DNA from: Streptomyces sp. Q6
GTDB taxonomy: Bacteria > Actinomycetota > Actinomycetes > Streptomycetales > Streptomycetaceae
Length of the DNA: 64,000 nucleotides
Assembly (NCBI RefSeq): GCF_036967205.1
Contig: NZ_CP146022.1
Location: forward strand, 7,440,001-7,504,000
Reading direction: 5' to 3'
Both the position numbers and the translations under genes were made by a program. Within the stretch, counting starts at the first letter, position 1. Every line of letters begins with the position of its first letter. Positions 1 to 9,658 of the stretch are shown piece after piece. A model generated the notes under the pieces. That model saw only the letters and a program-made list of their open reading frames with translations. It had not been told where the DNA came from and ran no database searches.

Positions 1-476
1 TGCTGGCCTGCGCCTCCTCCATCGGCGCGGTCCTCGGCGGCGCCGACGACGCCACCGCCGACGCCCTGGAGACGTACGGCTACCACCTGGGCCTCGCCTT
101 CCAGGCCGTCGACGACCTGCTCGGCATCTGGGGTGACCCGCAGTCCACCGGCAAGCAGACGTGGAGCGACCTGCGCCAGCGCAAGAAGTCACTGCCCGTC
201 GTCGCCGCGCTCGCCGCGGGCGGCCCGGCCTCCGAGCGGCTCGGCGACCTCCTCGCCGCCGACGCCAAGAACAACGACTTCGACAACTTCTCCGAGGCGG
301 AGTTCGCCGCCCGCGCCGCCCTCATCGAAGAGGCCGGCGGGCGCGAGTGGACGGCCCAGGAAGCCCGGCGCCAGCACACGATCGCCATCGAAGCCCTGGA
401 CACCGTCCAGATGCCAGACCAGGTGCGGGCCCAGTTCGTGGCGCTCGCCGACTTCGTCGTCGTACGAAAGAGATGA
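1..476 (+). CDS. Polyprenyl synthetase family protein (5' end missing)
   Basis: C-terminal part of a trans-isoprenyl diphosphate synthase; the reading frame is open from base 3 to the TGA at 474-476. Such enzymes chain isopentenyl diphosphate onto allylic diphosphates in the cytoplasm. The second aspartate-rich motif is visible (VDDLLGIWGD) and is followed by a basic stretch (RQRKKSLPVV) typical of the family; the first DDxxD motif lies outside the window. It stands just upstream of the hopene cyclase on the same strand, so it most likely supplies farnesyl diphosphate for squalene in the hopanoid operon. A longer-chain product cannot be excluded from this fragment. Family assignment is firm, product chain length is not. 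Confidence 0.9.
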   Translation, partial: LACASSIGAVLGGADDATADALETYGYHLGLAFQAVDDLLGIWGDPQSTGKQTWSDLRQRKKSLPVVAALAAGGPASERLGDLLAADAKNNDFDNFSEAEFAARAALIEEAGGREWTAQEARRQHTIAIEALDTVQMPDQVRAQFVALADFVVVRKR

Positions 477-507
477 TCACTATCGGCCGCATATGACTCG
501 CAGTCGC

Positions 508-536
508 CGGCCGATGTCCATCCAGGGCATCGGCCG
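508..536 (+). repeat. Inverted repeat in the gap before the hopene cyclase
   Basis: Two perfect 9-base arms, CGGCCGATG and CATCGGCCG, are separated by 11 bases in the 103-base gap between the polyprenyl synthetase and the cyclase. A further copy of the half-site (ATCGGCCG) lies at about 482-489. No T-run follows, so it is more likely an operator or an mRNA processing/attenuation hairpin than an intrinsic terminator. Its role is inferred. Confidence 0.45.
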
Positions 537-579
537 ACGGTTACCCAGCAGAGATGATCCACTGCATGAAGGGATAGCC

Positions 580-2586
580 ATGACAGCGACGACCGACGGA
601 AGCTCCGGGGCCCCGGCCCCACAGGCGACCTCGGCCACCACTGCCCCACCGACCGACACGACCCCGCAGGCGGCCGGGACGCACGGCGCCGCCGGCCGAG
701 CCATACACCGCGCCACGGACTTCCTGCTCGCCCGGCAGGACTCCGAGGGCTGGTGGAAGGGCGACCTCGACACGAACGTGACGATGGATGCCGAGGATCT
801 GCTGCTGCGCCAGTTCCTGGGCATCCGCGATCAGGCGACCACCGACGCCTCCGCCCTGTTCATCAGGGGGGAGCAGCGCGAGGACGGCACCTGGGCCACC
901 TTCTACGGCGGACCGGGCGAACTCTCCACGACCATCGAGGCGTACGTCGCCCTGCGGCTGGCCGGCGACGCCCCGGACGCTCCGCACATGGCCAGGGCCT
1001 CCGCGTGGATCCGTGAACGCGGCGGCATCGCCGAGGCGCGGGTCTTCACCCGGATCTGGCTTGCCCTGTTCGGCTGGTGGAAGTGGGACGACCTTCCCGA
1101 ACTCCCGCCCGAGCTCATCTACTTCCCCAAGTGGATGCCGCTCAACATCTACGACTTCGGATGCTGGGCGCGGCAGACCATCGTGCCGCTCACCATCGTG
1201 TCCGCGAAACGACCGGTGCGGCCCGCGCCGTTCCCGCTCGACGAGCTGCACACTGACGCCAGGAACCCCAACCCCGCCAAACCCCTTGCCCCGGTGGCGA
1301 GTTGGGACGGCGCGTTCCAGCGGCTCGACAAGATCATGCACGGCTACCACCGGATGGCCCTGAAGCCGCTGCGCAAGGCCGCCATCAACTCGGCCGCGCG
1401 CTGGATCATCGAGCGGCAGGAGAACGACGGCTGCTGGGGCGGCATCCAGCCGCCCGCCGTGTACTCCGTCATCGCCCTGCACCTGCTCGGCTACGACCTC
1501 CAACACCCGGTCCTCAAGGCCGGGTTGGAGTCCCTCGACCGGTTCGCCGTGTGGCGCGAGGACGGGGCCCGGATGATCGAGGCCTGTCAGTCCCCCGTGT
1601 GGGACACCTGCCTGGCGATCATCGCGCTGGCCGACGCGGGGGTGCCCGGCGACCACCCCGCGCTGGTGAAGGCCGCCGACTGGATGATCACCGAGCAGAT
1701 CGACCGGCCCGGCGACTGGTCGGTGCGCAAGCCCCGCCTGGAGCCCGGCGGTTGGGCGTTCGAGTTCCACAACGACAACTACCCCGACATCGACGACACC
1801 GCCGAGGTCGTGCTCGCGCTGCGCCGTGTGCGGCACCCCGACACGGCACGCCTGGAGAGGGCCATCGACCGGGGCGTGCGCTGGAACCTCGGTATGCAGT
1901 CGAAGAACGGCGCGTGGGCCGCCTTCGACGTCGACAACACCAGCCCGTTCCCCAACCGGCTGCCGTTCTGTGACTTCGGCGAGGTCATCGACCCACCGTC
2001 CGCCGACGTCACCGGGCACGTCGTGGAGATGCTCGCCGTCGAGGGCATGTCCCACGATCCGCGCACCCGGCGCGGCATCGAGTGGCTGCTCGCCGAACAG
2101 GAGGCGAACGGCGCCTGGTTCGGCCGCTGGGGCGTCAACTACGTCTACGGAACCGGGTCGGTGGTGCCCGCGCTCGTCGCGGCCGGCCTCCCCACCTCCC
2201 ATCCGGCGGTCCGGCGGGCGGTCAGCTGGCTGGAGTCGGTCCAGAACGAGGACGGCGGCTGGGGCGAGGACCTGCGCTCCTACCGCTACGAGGACTGGAA
2301 GGGGCAGGGCGCCTCCACCGCCTCGCAGACCGGGTGGGCGCTGATGGCGCTGCTCTCGGCCGGCGAGCGGGAGTCCAAGGCGGTCGAGCGGGGCGTCACG
2401 TACCTCGCCGAGACCCAGACCGAGGACGGCACCTGGGACGAGCCGTACTTCACCGGGACCGGCTTCCCCTGGGACTTCTCGATCAACTACCACCTGTACC
2501 GGCACGTCTTCCCGCTGACCGCGCTCGGCCGGTACGTCCACGGCGAGCCCTTCGAAGCCCGGTCCGCCGCGGCCGAGGAGAGCTGA
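580..2586 (+). CDS. shc: Squalene-hopene cyclase
   Basis: 668-residue prenyltransferase-fold enzyme that cyclises squalene to hopene/hopanol, normally as a monotopic membrane protein. The catalytic aspartate motif DIDDTA is at residues 403-408, and several QW repeats are present (for example QNEDGGWGED near the C-terminus and QDSEGWWKGD near residue 50). Length fits the family. The ATG at 580 is chosen because GAAGGG lies 7 bases upstream and the protein then begins just before the family's conserved region; the frame is open further upstream, but that segment overlaps the previous gene and looks non-coding. The first 40 residues are Ala/Thr/Pro rich and probably disordered. The stop codon overlaps the next start by one base, so translation is coupled to hpnG. 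Confidence 0.97.
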   Translation: MTATTDGSSGAPAPQATSATTAPPTDTTPQAAGTHGAAGRAIHRATDFLLARQDSEGWWKGDLDTNVTMDAEDLLLRQFLGIRDQATTDASALFIRGEQREDGTWATFYGGPGELSTTIEAYVALRLAGDAPDAPHMARASAWIRERGGIAEARVFTRIWLALFGWWKWDDLPELPPELIYFPKWMPLNIYDFGCWARQTIVPLTIVSAKRPVRPAPFPLDELHTDARNPNPAKPLAPVASWDGAFQRLDKIMHGYHRMALKPLRKAAINSAARWIIERQENDGCWGGIQPPAVYSVIALHLLGYDLQHPVLKAGLESLDRFAVWREDGARMIEACQSPVWDTCLAIIALADAGVPGDHPALVKAADWMITEQIDRPGDWSVRKPRLEPGGWAFEFHNDNYPDIDDTAEVVLALRRVRHPDTARLERAIDRGVRWNLGMQSKNGAWAAFDVDNTSPFPNRLPFCDFGEVIDPPSADVTGHVVEMLAVEGMSHDPRTRRGIEWLLAEQEANGAWFGRWGVNYVYGTGSVVPALVAAGLPTSHPAVRRAVSWLESVQNEDGGWGEDLRSYRYEDWKGQGASTASQTGWALMALLSAGERESKAVERGVTYLAETQTEDGTWDEPYFTGTGFPWDFSINYHLYRHVFPLTALGRYVHGEPFEARSAAAEES

Positions 2587-3245
2587 TGACCGGCGACCCG
2601 GCGGTGAAAGGACCGCCGGACACCACGCCGCTGCTCGTCGCCTGCGCGCTCGGCATCGAGCACCTCGCCCTGCGCACCGGCAGCCGGGCCGGGGCGACCA
2701 CCCCCGTGACCGTGCTGCGTACGGGCATGGGGCCCAAGGCCGCGGAGCGAGCCCTGACCCGCGCCCTCGGCGACCGCGCCCTCAGCGGCGCCGCCGTCGT
2801 GGCCACCGGGTTCTGCGCGGGGCTCGCCCCCGGTATGCACCCCGGTGACCTGGTCGTGGCCGAGGAGACGCGCGACGCGCACGGCAGCACGCCGTGCGCG
2901 GGCACGGACCTGCTGGTCGAGGAGCTGGTCAGGGCGGTGCCCGGAAGGACCGTGCACACCGGCCCGCTCACCGGTTCCGACCACGTCGTGCGCGGTCACG
3001 AGCGGGGCGACCTGCTCGCCACCGGCGCGATCGCGGTCGACATGGAGTCCGCGGCGACGCTGCGCACGGCCGCGAGAGCCGACGGCCGCCCGGTTGCCGC
3101 CGTCCGGGTGGTCGTGGACGCCCCGGAACATGAACTCGTCAGGATCGGCACGGTGCGCGGTGGACTATCTGCTTTCCGCGTCCTTCGTTCCGTTCTTCCC
3201 GCTTTTTTCGAATGGCACCGTTCTTTGCTGCTCCCTCGGAGGTGA
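2586..3245 (+). CDS. hpnG: Nucleoside phosphorylase-like hopanoid enzyme HpnG
   Basis: 219-residue protein of the purine nucleoside phosphorylase / MTA-SAH nucleosidase superfamily. In hopanoid clusters this family removes adenine from adenosylhopane to give ribosylhopane. The family's ribose-binding signature is seen as VDMESAATLR from residue 151, and a glycine-rich core FCAGLAPGMHPGDLVVAEE lies around residues 76-94. The start overlaps the cyclase stop (TGATG). The last codons contain the GGAGG ribosome-binding site of hpnH, so the genes are closely coupled. Function rests on family plus position between shc and hpnH. Confidence 0.9.
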   Translation: MTGDPAVKGPPDTTPLLVACALGIEHLALRTGSRAGATTPVTVLRTGMGPKAAERALTRALGDRALSGAAVVATGFCAGLAPGMHPGDLVVAEETRDAHGSTPCAGTDLLVEELVRAVPGRTVHTGPLTGSDHVVRGHERGDLLATGAIAVDMESAATLRTAARADGRPVAAVRVVVDAPEHELVRIGTVRGGLSAFRVLRSVLPAFFEWHRSLLLPRR

Positions 3246-3250
3246 GCCAG

Positions 3251-4273
3251 ATGGCCATGCCGCTTCGTCAGTCCATCAAGGTTGCGACGTATCTCGCCGA
3301 ACAGAAGATCCGCAAGCGGGACAAGTTCCCGCTGATTGTCGAACTCGAGCCGCTCTTCGCCTGCAACCTCAAGTGCGAGGGCTGCGGAAAGATCCAGCAC
3401 CCGGCCGGGGTGCTGAAGCAGCGGATGCCCGTCGCGCAGGCCGTCGGCGCCGTGCTCGAATCGGGCGCGCCGATGGTGTCCATCGCCGGCGGCGAACCCC
3501 TGATGCACCCTCAGATCGATGAGATCGTGCGGCAGTTGGTGGCCAAGAAGAAGTACGTCTTCCTGTGCACCAACGCCATGCTGCTGCGCAAGAAGATGGA
3601 CAAGTTCACGCCCTCGCCGTACTTCGCGTTCGCGGTGCACATCGACGGGCTGCGCGAGCGGCACGACGAGTCCGTCGCGAAGGAGGGCGTCTTCGACGAG
3701 GCCGTCGAGGCGATCAAGGAGGCCAAGCGGCGCGGCTTCCGGGTCACGACGAACTCGACCTTCTTCAACACGGACACCCCGCAGACCATCATCGAGGTGC
3801 TCAACTTCCTCAACGACGACCTCAAGGTCGACGAGATGATGATCTCGCCCGCGTACGCCTACGAGAAGGCCCCCGACCAGGAGCACTTCCTCGGCGTCAC
3901 CCAGACCCGCGAACTGTTCAAGAAGGCCTTCGCGGGCGGCAACCGGCGGCGCTGGCGGCTCAACCACTCGCCCCTGTTCCTCGACTTCCTCGAGGGCAAG
4001 GTCGACTTCCCGTGCACCGCGTGGGCCATCCCCAACTACTCCCTCTTCGGCTGGCAGAAGCCCTGCTACCTGATGAGCGACGGGTACGTGACCACGTACA
4101 AGGAGCTCATCGAGAAGACCGACTGGGACGCGTACGGGCGCGGCAAGGACGAGCGCTGCGCCAACTGCATGGCGCACTGCGGGTACGAGCCGACCGCGGT
4201 CCTCGCCACCATGGGCTCCCTCAAGGAGTCCCTGCGGGCCATGACCGAGACCGTCGCCGGGAATCGTGGGTGA
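3251..4273 (+). CDS. hpnH: Adenosyl-hopene transferase HpnH (radical SAM)
   Basis: 340-residue radical SAM enzyme that joins a 5'-deoxyadenosyl group to diploptene, the first step in making extended C35 hopanoids. The [4Fe-4S] site CNLKCEGC gives C38, C42 and C45. A cysteine-containing C-terminal region (residues about 275-325, CYLMSDG ... [12 protein letters not shown]) matches the DUF3463 domain of HpnH. ATG 3251 is preferred over the in-frame ATG at 3212 because a GGAGG lies 9 bases upstream of it and the protein then begins [11 protein letters not shown], a usual HpnH N-terminus. The 3' end overlaps the possible GTG start of ispG at 4266. Confidence 0.95.
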   Translation: MAMPLRQSIKVATYLAEQKIRKRDKFPLIVELEPLFACNLKCEGCGKIQHPAGVLKQRMPVAQAVGAVLESGAPMVSIAGGEPLMHPQIDEIVRQLVAKKKYVFLCTNAMLLRKKMDKFTPSPYFAFAVHIDGLRERHDESVAKEGVFDEAVEAIKEAKRRGFRVTTNSTFFNTDTPQTIIEVLNFLNDDLKVDEMMISPAYAYEKAPDQEHFLGVTQTRELFKKAFAGGNRRRWRLNHSPLFLDFLEGKVDFPCTAWAIPNYSLFGWQKPCYLMSDGYVTTYKELIEKTDWDAYGRGKDERCANCMAHCGYEPTAVLATMGSLKESLRAMTETVAGNRG

Positions 4274-4280
4274 CGACGCC

Positions 4281-5447
4281 ATGAGTTCCGGAGAGCCTGT
4301 CTCACTGGGCCTCCCCGAGGTGCCGGTCCGACCGATCGCCGAGCGGCGCGTCAGCCGCCGGATCCAGGTCGGACCGGTGGCCGTGGGAGGCGGCGCGCCG
4401 GTGTCCGTGCAGTCGATGACGACGACACGGACGTCGGACATCGGGGCCACGCTGCAACAGATCGCCGAACTGACCGCCTCCGGCTGTCAGATCGTGCGGG
4501 TGGCGTGCCCCACGCAGGACGACGCCGACGCGCTCGCGACCATCGCGCGCAAGTCGCAGATCCCCGTCATCGCGGACATCCACTTCCAGCCGAAGTACGT
4601 GTTCGCCGCCATCGACGCCGGGTGTGCGGCGGTCCGTGTGAACCCGGGCAACATCAAGAAGTTCGACGACCAGGTGAAGCAGATCGCGCGGGCCGCCTCG
4701 GACGCGGGCACGCCGATCCGGATCGGGGTCAACGCGGGGTCGCTCGACCCCCGGCTGCTCCAGAAGTACGGCAGGGCGACACCGGAGGCGCTCGTCGAGT
4801 CCGCGCTGTGGGAGGCGTCGCTCTTCGAGGAGCACGGTTTCCGCGACATCAAGATCTCCGTGAAGCACAACGACCCCGTGGTGATGGTGAACGCCTACCG
4901 GCAGCTCGCCGCGGCGTGCGACTACCCCCTGCACCTCGGGGTCACGGAGGCGGGCCCCGCCTTCCAGGGCACCATCAAGTCCGCCGTCGCCTTCGGAGCG
5001 CTGCTCAGCGAGGGTATCGGCGACACCATCCGCGTCTCGCTGTCCGCGCCGCCCGCCGAGGAGTGCAAGGTGGGCATCCAGATCCTGGAGTCGCTCGGGC
5101 TGCGGCAGCGGCGCCTGGAGATCGTGTCCTGTCCGTCGTGCGGACGGGCCCAGGTCGACGTGTACAAGCTCGCCGACGAGGTGAGCGCCGGGCTCGACGG
5201 CATGGAGGTGCCGCTGCGCGTCGCCGTCATGGGATGCGTGGTGAACGGCCCCGGCGAGGCGCGCGAGGCGGATCTCGGCGTCGCGTCCGGCAACGGCAAG
5301 GGTCAGATCTTCGTGAAGGGCGAGGTCATCAAGACCGTCCCGGAGTCGAAGATCGTGGAGACGCTCATCGAGGAGGCGATGAAGATCGCCGAACAGATGG
5401 AGCAGGACGGCGTCGCGTCGGGGGCTCCCGACGTCACCGTGAGCTGA
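4281..5447 (+). CDS. ispG: 4-hydroxy-3-methylbut-2-en-1-yl diphosphate synthase IspG
   Basis: 388-residue MEP-pathway enzyme that reduces MEcPP to HMBPP using a [4Fe-4S] cluster. The cluster ligands are visible as C284 and C287 (SCPSCGR) and C319 ([10 protein letters not shown]). The N-terminal TIM-barrel signature [12 protein letters not shown] is intact. ATG 4281 is used; GTG 4266, overlapping hpnH by 8 bases, is a possible alternative. Placement in the hopanoid operon suggests a dedicated second copy raising isoprenoid precursor flux; streptomycetes often carry another ispG elsewhere, which cannot be checked here. Confidence 0.95.
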   Translation: MSSGEPVSLGLPEVPVRPIAERRVSRRIQVGPVAVGGGAPVSVQSMTTTRTSDIGATLQQIAELTASGCQIVRVACPTQDDADALATIARKSQIPVIADIHFQPKYVFAAIDAGCAAVRVNPGNIKKFDDQVKQIARAASDAGTPIRIGVNAGSLDPRLLQKYGRATPEALVESALWEASLFEEHGFRDIKISVKHNDPVVMVNAYRQLAAACDYPLHLGVTEAGPAFQGTIKSAVAFGALLSEGIGDTIRVSLSAPPAEECKVGIQILESLGLRQRRLEIVSCPSCGRAQVDVYKLADEVSAGLDGMEVPLRVAVMGCVVNGPGEAREADLGVASGNGKGQIFVKGEVIKTVPESKIVETLIEEAMKIAEQMEQDGVASGAPDVTVS

Positions 5448-5480
5448 GTTCTGAAGTCCGAACGGGAAGGGGGCTCGAGC

Positions 5481-7406
5481 GTGACGATTCTGGAATCCAT
5501 CCGGGGGCCGCGCGACCTGAAGTCGTTGAGCGAGGAGGAGCTCGGTGAACTGGCCGCTGAGATCAGGGAGTTCCTGATCCACGCGGTCGCCAGGACGGGC
5601 GGCCACCTCGGGCCCAACCTGGGCGTGGTGGAACTCTCCATCGCGCTGCACCGGGTCTTCGAGTCGCCGGTCGACCGGATCGTCTGGGACACCGGTCACC
5701 AGAGCTATGTGCACAAGATGTTGACGGGCCGTCAGGACTTTTCGAAGCTGCGCGGCAAGGGCGGCCTGTCCGGCTATCCGTCGCGCGAGGAGTCCGAGCA
5801 CGACATCGTCGAGAACAGCCATGCCTCCACCGCCCTGGGATGGGCGGACGGCCTCGCCAAGGCGCGGCAGGTGCAGGGGGAGCGTGGGCACGTCGTCGCC
5901 GTCATCGGTGACGGTGCGCTGACCGGCGGCATGGCCTGGGAGGCGCTCAACAACATCGCGGCCGCCAAGGACCGCCCGCTGATCATCGTCGTCAACGACA
6001 ACGAACGCTCCTACGCGCCGACCATCGGCGGCCTCGCCAACCACCTGGCGACGCTGCGCACCACCGACTCGTACGAGAAGGTGCTCGCCTGGGGCAAGGA
6101 CGTGCTGCTCAGGACGCCGATCGTCGGGCACACCGTGTACGAGTCGCTGCACGGCGCCAAGAAGGGCTTCAAGGACGCGTTCGCACCGCAGGGCATGTTC
6201 GAGGATCTCGGCCTGAAGTACGTGGGGCCGATCGACGGACACGACATGGGCGCCATGGAGTCCGCGCTGCGCCGCGCGAAACGCTTCCACGGGCCGGTCC
6301 TCGTGCACTGCCTGACCGAGAAGGGGCGCGGCTACGAGCCGGCGCTCGCCGACGAGGCCGACCGGTTCCACACCGTCGGCGTCATGGACCCGCTGACCTG
6401 CGAACCGCTCGCACCGTCCAACGGGCCGTCCTGGACGTCCGTGTTCGGCGACGAGATCGTCCGGATCGGGCGCGAGCGGGACGACGTCGTCGCCATCACG
6501 GCGGCGATGCTGCACCCGGTGGGCCTGACCAGGTTCGCCGAGGAGTTCCCCGGGCGGGTCTGGGACGTCGGGATCGCGGAGCAGCACGCCGCCGTCTCCG
6601 CCGCGGGCCTCGCGACGGGCGGACTGCATCCGGTCGTCGCCGTCTACGCGACCTTCCTCAACCGCGCCTTCGACCAACTGCTCATGGACGTCGCGCTGCA
6701 CAAGTGCGGGGTGACGTTCGTGCTCGACCGGGCCGGGGTCACCGGCGTCGACGGGGCCTCGCACAACGGCATGTGGGACATGTCCGTGCTCCAGGTCGTG
6801 CCCGGACTGCGCATCGCGGCGCCCCGGGACGCCGACCAACTCCGCTCGCAGCTGCGGGAAGCCGTCGCCGTGGACGACGCGCCGACCATGCTGCGGTTCC
6901 CCAAGGAGTCCGTGGGGCCCGAGATCCCGGCGGTCGACCGGGTGGGCGGCGTCGACGTCCTGCACCGGTCGGACGACGCGCGCGTCCTGCTCGTCTCCGT
7001 CGGCGTCATGGCGCCGGTCTGCCTCCAGGTCGCCGAACTGCTCGCCGCGCGCGGCATCAACTCCACCGTGGTGGACCCCCGTTGGGTGAAACCCGTCGAT
7101 CCCGCACTCGCGCCGCTGGCCGCCGATCATGAGCTGGTCGCCGTCGTCGAGGACAACAGCCGGGCGGCGGGCGTCGGTTCGGCCGTCGCCCTCGCGCTCG
7201 GGGACGCCGAGGTGGACGTGCCCGTACGGCGGTTCGGGATCCCCGAGCAGTTCCTCGCGCACGCCAAGCGGGGCGAGGTGCTCGCCGACATCGGTCTGAC
7301 ACCGGTGGAGATCGCGGGACGGATCGGCGCCTCCCTCAGTCTGAAATCCGATCTCGGTCCGACGCCGGGTGACGGTCCGGAATCCGGCAAGGAGAACGAC
7401 GTATGA
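5481..7406 (+). CDS. dxs: 1-deoxy-D-xylulose-5-phosphate synthase
   Basis: 641-residue ThDP enzyme that condenses pyruvate with glyceraldehyde-3-phosphate, the committed MEP step. The ThDP-binding motif starts GDG at residues 143-145 and runs to the ND of VVNDN; the catalytic glutamate is E367 in [17 protein letters not shown] start at 5481 follows GAAGGGGG. The ATGA overlap at 7403-7406 couples it to the aminotransferase gene. Together with ispG it brings two MEP enzymes under hopanoid control. Confidence 0.97.
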   Translation: MTILESIRGPRDLKSLSEEELGELAAEIREFLIHAVARTGGHLGPNLGVVELSIALHRVFESPVDRIVWDTGHQSYVHKMLTGRQDFSKLRGKGGLSGYPSREESEHDIVENSHASTALGWADGLAKARQVQGERGHVVAVIGDGALTGGMAWEALNNIAAAKDRPLIIVVNDNERSYAPTIGGLANHLATLRTTDSYEKVLAWGKDVLLRTPIVGHTVYESLHGAKKGFKDAFAPQGMFEDLGLKYVGPIDGHDMGAMESALRRAKRFHGPVLVHCLTEKGRGYEPALADEADRFHTVGVMDPLTCEPLAPSNGPSWTSVFGDEIVRIGRERDDVVAITAAMLHPVGLTRFAEEFPGRVWDVGIAEQHAAVSAAGLATGGLHPVVAVYATFLNRAFDQLLMDVALHKCGVTFVLDRAGVTGVDGASHNGMWDMSVLQVVPGLRIAAPRDADQLRSQLREAVAVDDAPTMLRFPKESVGPEIPAVDRVGGVDVLHRSDDARVLLVSVGVMAPVCLQVAELLAARGINSTVVDPRWVKPVDPALAPLAADHELVAVVEDNSRAAGVGSAVALALGDAEVDVPVRRFGIPEQFLAHAKRGEVLADIGLTPVEIAGRIGASLSLKSDLGPTPGDGPESGKENDV

Positions 7407-8788
7407 GCAAGGAGTTCGACCTCGGCACGCTGCTCGCCGAGCGCGGCGCCGAACGGTACGAGCTGCACGCCAAGTACCTCAACCACCAGCTGCCGAAGAT
7501 GCTGCACACCATCGGCTTCGACAAGGTCTACGAGCGGGCCGAGGGCGCGCACTTCTGGGACGGCGACGGCAACGACTACCTGGACATGCTCGCCGGCTTC
7601 GGCGTCATGGGCCTCGGCCGGCACCACCCCGTCGTACGGAAGGCGCTGCACGACGTCCTCGACGCCTCGCTCGCCGACCTGACCCGGTTCGACTGCCAGC
7701 CGCTGCCGGGCCTGCTCGCCGAGAAGCTGATCGCGCACAGCCCGCACCTGGACCGGGTGTTCTTCGGCAACAGCGGCACGGAGGCCGTGGAGACCGCACT
7801 CAAGTTCGCGCGGTACGCCACCGGAAAGCCGCGCGTCCTGTACTGCGCGCACGCCTTCCACGGCCTGACGACCGGCTCCCTGTCGGTCAACGGCGAGGAC
7901 GGCTTCCGTGACGGGTTCGCCCCGCTGCTGCCCGACACGGCCGTCCCGCTCGGTGATCTCGACGCGCTGGCACGGGAGTTGAAGAAGGGCGACGTCGCCG
8001 CGCTCATCGTCGAGCCCATCCAGGGCAAGGGCGTGCACGAGTCGCCGCCCGGCTATCTGCGGGCCGCGCAGGACCTCCTGCACCAGCACAAGGCACTGCT
8101 CATCGCCGACGAGGTGCAGACCGGGCTCGGCCGGACCGGCGACTTCTACGCGTACCAGCACGAGGACGGCGTCGAGCCGGACCTCGTGTGCGTGGCGAAG
8201 GCGCTGTCGGGCGGCTATGTCCCGGTCGGCGCGACGCTCGGCAAGGACTGGATCTTCAAGAAGGTCTACTCGTCCATGGACCGCGTCCTGGTCCACTCGG
8301 CGAGCTTCGGGTCCAACGCCCAGGCCATGGCCGCCGGGCTCGCCGTCCTGTCGGTCATGGAGGACGAGCAGACCGTCGCGAACGCCCGCGCCATGGGCGA
8401 CCTCCTCGCGTCCCGGCTCACCGCGCTCATCGACCGCTACGAACTCCTCAGTGACGTGCGCGGGCGCGGGCTGATGATCGGCATCGAGTTCGGCAGGCCC
8501 AAGTCCCTGAAGCTGCGCAGCCGTTGGACGATGCTCCAGGCCGCGCGCAAGGGCCTGTTCGCGCAGATGGTCGTGGTGCCGCTGCTCCAGAAGCACCGGA
8601 TCCTCACCCAGGTCTCCGGCGACCACCTCGAAGTGATCAAGCTGATCCCGCCGCTGGTCGTGGACGAGGCCGACGTGGACCGGTTCGTCGACGCGTTCAC
8701 CGCCGTCATGGACGACGCGCACAGCGGCGGCGGCCTGATGTGGGACTTCGGCAAGACCCTCGTCAAGCAGGCGGTGGCCAACCGCTGA
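7403..8788 (+). CDS. hpnO: Class III PLP aminotransferase, HpnO-type hopanoid enzyme
   Basis: 461-residue class III aminotransferase. The PLP lysine is K266 in [15 protein letters not shown]; the dinucleotide-loop equivalents [14 protein letters not shown] and the metal/PLP aspartate in [15 protein letters not shown] are present. In this context it most likely aminates the ribosyl-derived side chain to give aminobacteriohopanetriol, the role of HpnO. The class is broad (ornithine, acetylornithine and diaminobutyrate enzymes share it), so substrate is inferred from the operon. It is the last gene of the hopanoid run. Confidence 0.88.
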   Translation: MSKEFDLGTLLAERGAERYELHAKYLNHQLPKMLHTIGFDKVYERAEGAHFWDGDGNDYLDMLAGFGVMGLGRHHPVVRKALHDVLDASLADLTRFDCQPLPGLLAEKLIAHSPHLDRVFFGNSGTEAVETALKFARYATGKPRVLYCAHAFHGLTTGSLSVNGEDGFRDGFAPLLPDTAVPLGDLDALARELKKGDVAALIVEPIQGKGVHESPPGYLRAAQDLLHQHKALLIADEVQTGLGRTGDFYAYQHEDGVEPDLVCVAKALSGGYVPVGATLGKDWIFKKVYSSMDRVLVHSASFGSNAQAMAAGLAVLSVMEDEQTVANARAMGDLLASRLTALIDRYELLSDVRGRGLMIGIEFGRPKSLKLRSRWTMLQAARKGLFAQMVVVPLLQKHRILTQVSGDHLEVIKLIPPLVVDEADVDRFVDAFTAVMDDAHSGGGLMWDFGKTLVKQAVANR

Positions 8789-8812
8789 GCCCCTGCCGGG
8801 CGCCTTTCCGGG

Positions 8813-8838
8813 TTTGCCTCTGAGGCAAAGAATTTGCC
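8813..8838 (+). promoter_or_regulatory. Triple half-site operator upstream of the XRE/cupin gene
   Basis: Three half-sites lie in alternating orientation: TTTGCC (8813-8818), GGCAAA (8824-8829) and TTTGCC (8833-8838). The first pair forms a perfect 8-base-arm palindrome (TTTGCCTC / GAGGCAAA around a single T), and the second pair a 6-base-arm palindrome with a 3-base spacer. The site ends 31 bases before the regulator's ATG, a position suited to autorepression. Binding by the neighbouring XRE protein is inference. Confidence 0.6.
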
Positions 8839-8869
8839 GCCGGGGCAGGGCTCTGGCTCAATCGACAGC

Positions 8870-9496
8870 ATGAGTCCTGCCCTCCCGGAGGAGGTTCCGG
8901 AGCCCCCGGAGCTGCCCGCCGTAGCGCCCCAGCTGCGCGCCCTGCGGCGCCGCGCCTCCTTCACGCTGGAGACCGCGGCCCGCTCGGCCGGCCTGTCACC
9001 GGCCCATCTCTCACGCCTGGAGACCGGACAGCGCCAGCCGTCGCTGCCGATGCTGCTCGCCCTCGCCCGTACCTACGGTACGACGGTCTCCGAACTGCTC
9101 GGCGAGACCCCCGCCGACCGCGACGCCGTCGTACGGGCCGGCGCCATGGAACCCACCGAGGCCGGCGGCTGGGTGTACCGGCAGGCAGGCGCCGCCGGGC
9201 GCGGCATGCAGGCGCTGCGGGTCCACATCCCGTACGGCAGCCAGGGCGACATCGTCCGGGTCCACCCCGGCGAGGAATGGCTCTACGTCCTCGAAGGGCG
9301 ACTGCGGCTGCGGCTCGGGGACACTTCCCACCGGCTGGGTCCCGGTGACAGCGCCCACTTCGACTCCCTCACCCCGCACCGGCTCGCCGCGGCGGACCAG
9401 GGCGGGGCCGAGCTCCTCTTCGTCCACACCCTGTTGCAGAGCCCGACCGCCGCGCTGTGCCTCGGCCCCGCGGCCGGTCCGATCCGGGAGGTCTGA
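8870..9496 (+). CDS. XRE-family transcriptional regulator with cupin domain
   Basis: 208-residue regulator: an N-terminal helix-turn-helix (about residues 25-80, AARSAGLSPAHLSRLETGQRQPS) and a C-terminal cupin_2 fold (about 110-195, IVRVHPGEEWLYVLEGRLRLRLG ... GDSAHFDS). This PuuR-like architecture senses a small ligand. ATG 8870 is used; upstream in-frame codons lie within the operator. It is followed two bases after its stop by a DUF6126 micro-protein gene, a common pairing in streptomycetes. It may control itself, that small gene and possibly the hopanoid genes upstream; the last point is speculative because those genes run toward it. Confidence 0.9.
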   Translation: MSPALPEEVPEPPELPAVAPQLRALRRRASFTLETAARSAGLSPAHLSRLETGQRQPSLPMLLALARTYGTTVSELLGETPADRDAVVRAGAMEPTEAGGWVYRQAGAAGRGMQALRVHIPYGSQGDIVRVHPGEEWLYVLEGRLRLRLGDTSHRLGPGDSAHFDSLTPHRLAAADQGGAELLFVHTLLQSPTAALCLGPAAGPIREV

Positions 9497-9497
9497 C

Positions 9498-9644
9498 ATG
9501 AGCGACACCGAGCGGCCCGCGGGCCGCGACATCGAGGACAAGCTGCCGCGCGGCATCTGGGTGCGGGTGCTCGTGTACGTCTTCGCCGGGCACGCCCTGG
9601 CCGCCTTCATCTACCTGCTGTTCACGCTGGGCGGCGGCCAGTAG
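9498..9644 (+). CDS. DUF6126 family small membrane protein
   Basis: 48-residue protein with one clear transmembrane helix (VRVLVYVFAGHALAAFIYLLFTLG, about residues 22-45) behind a charged N-terminus ending in DKLPRGIW. It begins one base after the XRE/cupin stop, so both are on one transcript. The family (DUF6126) is short, actinobacterial and typically adjacent to this kind of XRE regulator. Function is unknown; it may be a membrane partner or the regulated product. Confidence 0.85.
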   Translation: MSDTERPAGRDIEDKLPRGIWVRVLVYVFAGHALAAFIYLLFTLGGGQ

Positions 9645-9658
9645 GCGCGCGGCGGACC

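Noticed and set aside
4302-7262. Minus-strand open frame of about 986 codons
   Set aside because: Antisense to ispG and dxs; no conserved motif.
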